Below the pieces are notes generated by a model. It was given only the letters and a program-made list of their open reading frames with translations, did not search any database and was not told the DNA's origin. Below are positions 60,465 to 64,000 of a stretch of 64,000 nucleotides of DNA, piece after piece; within the stretch, counting starts at the first letter, position 1; each line of letters opens with the position of its first letter. The stretch covers positions 1 to 64,000 of the forward strand of contig JAJRWB010000001.1 of assembly GCA_024276995.1 (NCBI GenBank), read 5' to 3'. The DNA is from Candidatus Eiseniibacteriota bacterium. Lineage in GTDB: Bacteria > Orphanbacterota > Orphanbacteria > Orphanbacterales > Orphanbacteraceae. Made by a program: the position numbers and the translations under genes.

Positions 60465-61451
60465 CTACGGCACATCCAGGTGGTCGAGAATCCGGCGGAC
60501 CATGTCGTCGCCGGTCAGCTCTTCCGCCTCGGCCTCGTACGTGACCAGGATCCTGTGGCGGAGGACATCGGGGCAGATCTCCTTCACGTCGTCGGCGGTG
60601 ACATAGTCACGCCCGTCGAGGAAGGCGATCGCCCGGCTTCCCAGGTTGAGGTAGATCGATGCCCGCGGCGACGCGCCGTAGGCGATCAGGTCGGCGAGGT
60701 CGAGACCGTACTCCTCCGGCTCGCGCGTGGCATGGACGATGCTGACGATATATTCCTTCAGGTTGTCGTCGATCCGGATCGAACGGACGCTGTCGCGGGC
60801 GCGGCGCAAATCATCGAGCGTCGCCACGCGCTCCACGGCGATGTCGTCCACCCCCGCCCACCGGTCCATGATCCTTCTCTCTTCCTCCCGCGTGGGGTAC
60901 TCGACCTTCAGTTTCAGCATGAACCGGTCGACCTGCGCCTCGGGGAGCGGGTACGTCCCCTCCTGCTCGATCGGGTTCTGCGTGGCGAGCACGAGGAACG
61001 GATTGGGGAGAGGGTGCGTCTCGTCGCCGATGGTGACCTGTCCTTCCTGCATCGCCTCGAGGAGGGCGCTTTGCACCTTCGCGGGGGCGCGGTTGATCTC
61101 GTCCGACAGGAGAAAGTTGGTGAAAATCGGGCCTTTTCGTGTGAAGAAATCGGTCTTCTTCGGGTCGTAGATCATCGTACCCACCAGGTCGGCGGGAAGA
61201 AGGTCGGGGGTGAACTGGATTCTGTGGAACGATGCTTCCACGGTCCGTGCGAGGGTGTTGACGGCGAGCGTCTTCGCGAGCCCCGGAACCCCTTCGATCA
61301 GCACATGACCGCCGGAGAGAAGGCCGACAAGGAGCCGGCTTACCATGTAGTCCTGGCCGACAATGGCGCGCCCCACTTCCTCCCGGAGTCGCCTGAAAAG
61401 AGCGCCTTCGCTTCGCACACGCTCCAGATTCTCATCTCTCGTGATTGACAT
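60465..61451 (-). CDS. moxR: MoxR-type AAA+ ATPase
   Basis: 328 residues. Walker A GVPGLAKT, DPKKTDFFTRKGPIFTNFLLSDEINRAPAKVQSALLEAMQE with Walker B, sensor 1 ATQNPIEQEGTYPLPEAQVDRF, and C-terminal lid. First gene of the Bat operon; it should remodel proteins together with the vWA partners. Ends in TAG. Confidence 0.96.
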   Translation of the reverse strand: MSITRDENLERVRSEGALFRRLREEVGRAIVGQDYMVSRLLVGLLSGGHVLIEGVPGLAKTLAVNTLARTVEASFHRIQFTPDLLPADLVGTMIYDPKKTDFFTRKGPIFTNFLLSDEINRAPAKVQSALLEAMQEGQVTIGDETHPLPNPFLVLATQNPIEQEGTYPLPEAQVDRFMLKLKVEYPTREEERRIMDRWAGVDDIAVERVATLDDLRRARDSVRSIRIDDNLKEYIVSIVHATREPEEYGLDLADLIAYGASPRASIYLNLGSRAIAFLDGRDYVTADDVKEICPDVLRHRILVTYEAEAEELTGDDMVRRILDHLDVP

Positions 61452-61564
61452 GAAAAATCACCTCGCTCTGATACGTTTTCCAGCGGAACATCTTTTTCGA
61501 ATCGAGTTCGTACGGGATCCGGAGAAGAAAACACCGCACCGCGCCGTCCGGTTCCCTCGGCCGA

Positions 61565-63679
61565 TCAGAGAATGACGATCGTTCTCCTCCCCTCGAAAGG
61601 ACCCGCTTCAAAGAGGAGGAGATAGACGCCCGCGCTCACATCCTCGCCCCGGTCGTTCTTCAAGTCCCACACGATCGACTGGCCCTTTCCGGCTCCTCTC
61701 GTTTCATGGAGAAGCTCGCGCACGAGCCTTCCTGCGGCGGTGTAGATCCGCGCGGTCACGTTCGTTTCGGTGGGAAGGTCGAAGAAGATCGGATACGAGG
61801 CGCCTTCCTTCCTGTCGAAGGGATTGGTCGGCCCCTCGCCGTCGAGGCTGTAGTGGAGGGCGTAGCCCTCGGACTCCTCGGCGAAGTCGCCGATCGCGAA
61901 CTGCTCTTCCGGCGCGCCGGGGGGAGAGGTCCACGCAGCGCCGCCCGCCTCGCCGGCGAAGTAATAGCGGACGCTTTTCCCCTCCGGCGCGGCGAGGGTG
62001 AACCGGTAGAGATCTCCCTGGCGCGTTGGGGGGTCGTGATGCGCCGCCGGCGAGGCGACCACGAGGAACGCCGTGTCGGGAATCGACGTGCCGTCGTTCC
62101 AGACGACCACCGGCGGATCGAAGCCGACCGGGAGGCGCAGGCGTACCTCGCCGGTGTATCCCCCTTCGGCCCACGAATCGGCGCGCGGCGGTTCGTGCAG
62201 GACGATCGGCCTTGTCACCGCATCGAAGGCGTCGATCACCCCCCAGCCGATGAGCGTGTCGGGGTCGTCGGCGCGGCTCGCGCCCGCCTTGATCGCCGGG
62301 AAGAGGTCGTGCACCGTCATCCACGGGTGCGCTTCGAGGAGGAGGGCGCATACCCCCGCCGTGAGAGGCGCCGAGAAGGAGGTGCCGCTCCATGTTCCGT
62401 AAACGTTGCCCGTCGTGTCCTTCGGCGTGCGGACAGCATTGACCGACGTGCCGAGGGCGGAGACATCAGGCTTGATCCTCCCGTCGAATGTCGGGCCGAA
62501 CGAGGAGAACGACGCTCGGTTCCCGTTGATCGTCACCGCGCCGACCGAAAGGACCGAGTCGCCGTCCGCCGGGGCGATCAGGTGGCGCCATGCTTTATCC
62601 GCCTCGTTCCCCTGGGAGTTGACGATGATCACCCCCCGGCGGATCGCCTCGCGCGCCCCGAGGGTGGTCACCGCCGTCTCGCCGTCCATGTCCTCATACG
62701 TGTACCAGTCGATGTAGCCGAGGGAAGAACTCACTAGGTCGACGCCGAGGCTTTCGCCCCACTCGAGGCCCTCCACCCAGAAGTCCTCCTCCTGCTCGTA
62801 CTCTCCTGCGCTGTCCTCCGTCTTGGCGAGTTCGTAGGTCGCACCGAACGCCGGGCCGATCAGCATGCCCGGATCGAAGGCGCCGATCGTCGAGAGGGTG
62901 CCGGAGCCGTGATCCCCGGCGCCCTCCTCCCCCACCTCGTCGGACACCGTGCTGTCGTCGTGCACGAAATCCCACCGGTTCCGGATATCCATCGAATCGT
63001 ACGCCGCCGCGGCGGTGTAAAAGCCGCTGTCGAGCATCAGAATATGGACGCCCTTTCCGGAAAGCCCGGCGTTGTGGAGAGGGGGCACGTTGATCTGGTG
63101 CAGCTGGTCGTAGGCGAGACCGTACGAAAGCGAGTCGGTCGCCGGCTTTTCCGCGGCCTCGTTCCGGGGAACCGGTTCGCCCGTTGGTGGTTCGACGCGC
63201 GTCGCCCTGCGCGCCACGGCGCGGATCTCCCGCACGAAGGGGAGCGCGGCGAGTCGATCGATGTCGTTCTCGTCGACTTCCACGGAGACGCCGTTCAGCC
63301 ACTTCGTCCGCGCGCGCACCGGTCCGGCGATCCGCTCGACGGCGCGGATATAGGCGGCGTCGAGCGGAAGATCTCCGTCGCCGGAAACGTAGCCCGCCCG
63401 CCGTCTGCGCGTCTCGGCGCGGCCGGTCACCTTCGCGTGCTCCATCTCGCCGCTTCGCTCCCCCTTGTCGGTGAAAAAGACCCATACAGCGCCATGGCCT
63501 CCCATCTCCTCGAGAGTCACGCGAACCGCGTGGTCGATGTGCCCCCCCGCCTGGGCCCCCACCCCGGAAGGGATGGTCGCCAGCGCGAGGAGAACCGCCG
63601 GAAGGAGAGCCGAGCGCCGCCACGCATTCGTGCGGATCGCCCTTTCGGTTGCGCCGTTTCCCACCACCGCGACTTTCAT
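61565..63679 (-). CDS. Secreted subtilisin-like serine protease (S8) with FlgD-like tail
   Basis: 704 residues. Signal peptide (ALLPAVLLALATIPSGVGAQ), propeptide (about 45-165), catalytic domain with D217 (ILMLDSGF), H257 (GDHGSG) and S434 (GTSFSAP). The C-terminal region of about 85 residues (YTAAGRLVRELLHETRGAGKG ... GVYLLLFEAGPF) resembles the FlgD-like / T9SS-type sorting tail of FCB-group secreted proteins. Start overlaps the exbD stop as ATGA. Confidence 0.92.
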   Translation of the reverse strand: MKVAVVGNGATERAIRTNAWRRSALLPAVLLALATIPSGVGAQAGGHIDHAVRVTLEEMGGHGAVWVFFTDKGERSGEMEHAKVTGRAETRRRRAGYVSGDGDLPLDAAYIRAVERIAGPVRARTKWLNGVSVEVDENDIDRLAALPFVREIRAVARRATRVEPPTGEPVPRNEAAEKPATDSLSYGLAYDQLHQINVPPLHNAGLSGKGVHILMLDSGFYTAAAAYDSMDIRNRWDFVHDDSTVSDEVGEEGAGDHGSGTLSTIGAFDPGMLIGPAFGATYELAKTEDSAGEYEQEEDFWVEGLEWGESLGVDLVSSSLGYIDWYTYEDMDGETAVTTLGAREAIRRGVIIVNSQGNEADKAWRHLIAPADGDSVLSVGAVTINGNRASFSSFGPTFDGRIKPDVSALGTSVNAVRTPKDTTGNVYGTWSGTSFSAPLTAGVCALLLEAHPWMTVHDLFPAIKAGASRADDPDTLIGWGVIDAFDAVTRPIVLHEPPRADSWAEGGYTGEVRLRLPVGFDPPVVVWNDGTSIPDTAFLVVASPAAHHDPPTRQGDLYRFTLAAPEGKSVRYYFAGEAGGAAWTSPPGAPEEQFAIGDFAEESEGYALHYSLDGEGPTNPFDRKEGASYPIFFDLPTETNVTARIYTAAGRLVRELLHETRGAGKGQSIVWDLKNDRGEDVSAGVYLLLFEAGPFEGRRTIVIL

Positions 63680-64000
63680 TTTTCACCCCTTCCGGCCTGC
63701 GGAGGCGGATTCTCCGTGGCGACGATTAGCCGCCCCACCTTGGCGGAGCGCGCCGCGTCCATCACCTCCACCACCTTGCCGTACGATACTCCCTTGTCGG
63801 CGCGAAGGAGGAGATCCCTCGTGTCGCTCTCGTCGAGCGCCTCGGCGAGTCGCTTCTCGAGAAGGCCTTCGCCGACGATTTTCCCCTCGAGGCGAATGAT
63901 CCCCTGCATGTCGATACGGATCTCCACGCCGGTGGCGCGGTTCGACTCCCCCGTCTTCGCCTGCGGCAGGTCGAGGGGGATGCCGGGGAGATCGCGAAAG
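63676..64000 (-). CDS. exbD: Biopolymer transport protein ExbD/TolR (partial)
   Basis: The gene runs in from beyond the right edge. Visible: LPGIPLDLPQAKTGES, EIRIDMQG, DLLLRADKGVSYGKVVEVMDAAR, the periplasmic domain of ExbD/TolR. The membrane helix with its proton-pathway aspartate lies outside the window. The end overlaps the subtilase start. Confidence 0.88.
   Translation of the reverse strand, partial: FRDLPGIPLDLPQAKTGESNRATGVEIRIDMQGIIRLEGKIVGEGLLEKRLAEALDESDTRDLLLRADKGVSYGKVVEVMDAARSAKVGRLIVATENPPPQAGRGEK

Noticed and set aside
60453-60467. moxR-TAG-DUF58 being in one frame as a third amber case
   Set aside because: Both genes end and begin at normal family boundaries, and DUF58 has its own ATG. 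Being in frame has a one-in-three chance.
1-64000. tRNA, rRNA or CRISPR elements
   Set aside because: No cloverleaf-like segments with CCA or TTC loops, no rRNA signatures and no spaced direct repeats were seen on reading both strands.

Overview
The window is a GC-rich (roughly two-thirds G+C by eye), gene-dense bacterial chromosome segment. The cell has an outer membrane: there are several lipoproteins with a lipobox, FadL/OmpP1-like and Omp85-like barrels, and an ExbD subunit. A DUF4837 lipoprotein, a large MoxR-Bat operon and a subtilase with a FlgD-like C-terminal tail fit the FCB assemblage or a neighbour such as Candidatus Eisenbacteria. That placement is inference from gene content; there is no rRNA in the window. 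Short genes overlap by ATGA, GTGA or TGATG junctions, GTG and TTG starts are common, and several intergenic regions carry sigma70-type promoters with TTGACA-like and TAnnnT elements 17 bases apart.

Layout. 1-302: the 3' end of an IS256-family transposase, then a truncated DUF4143 ATPase remnant butting against the end of ftsK. 313-14165 (minus): one long run read from the right: TPR lipoprotein-assembly-type genes, an ECF sigma factor with its zinc anti-sigma factor, DUF4837, aroB, TPR, aroQ, efp, accB, pilT, accC, thiE, ftsK. 14274-16215 (plus): a lipoprotein with one CxxCH motif and an outer-membrane barrel. 16212-17147: panE. 17271-20901 (plus): deacetylase, acyltransferase and flippase of a surface polysaccharide pathway. 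20936-25259 (minus): a degenerate nuclease-fold protein, a DUF3604 protein and a sensorless sigma54 activator. 25556-28360: a secreted MA-peptidase, beta-propeller and barrel fusion.

28357-37053 (minus) is the regulatory core: a histidine kinase and NtrC-type regulator behind a strong match to a sigma54 promoter, with three downstream envelope genes; a cysteine-rich small protein; a TPR-GAF-AAA-Fis sigma54 activator broken by an in-frame TAG; and a small secreted peptide with a near-consensus promoter directly upstream of that activator. 37150-45705 (minus): methyltransferase, cutA, purM, a conserved unknown, a PfkB kinase, argS, rsfS, comEC. 46007-48085: fbp, DUF5989 and an isolated rplC with its own promoter and terminator. 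48411-50365: a second ECF/anti-sigma/periplasmic module. 50387-52896: QTMAN-type glycosyltransferase, small membrane protein, RpoD-family sigma factor. 53227-61451 (minus): moxR, DUF58, a BatD-like protein, batA, batB, batC, batD and batE. batD also carries an in-frame TAG. 61565-64000: subtilase and ExbD.

The most useful observations are the two in-frame amber codons in otherwise intact genes, the orphan rplC transcription unit with an inverted repeat over its -10, the sigma54-driven two-component operon, and the secreted-peptide plus TPR-activator pair. TAG is also the normal terminator of many genes here, so wholesale TAG recoding is unlikely.
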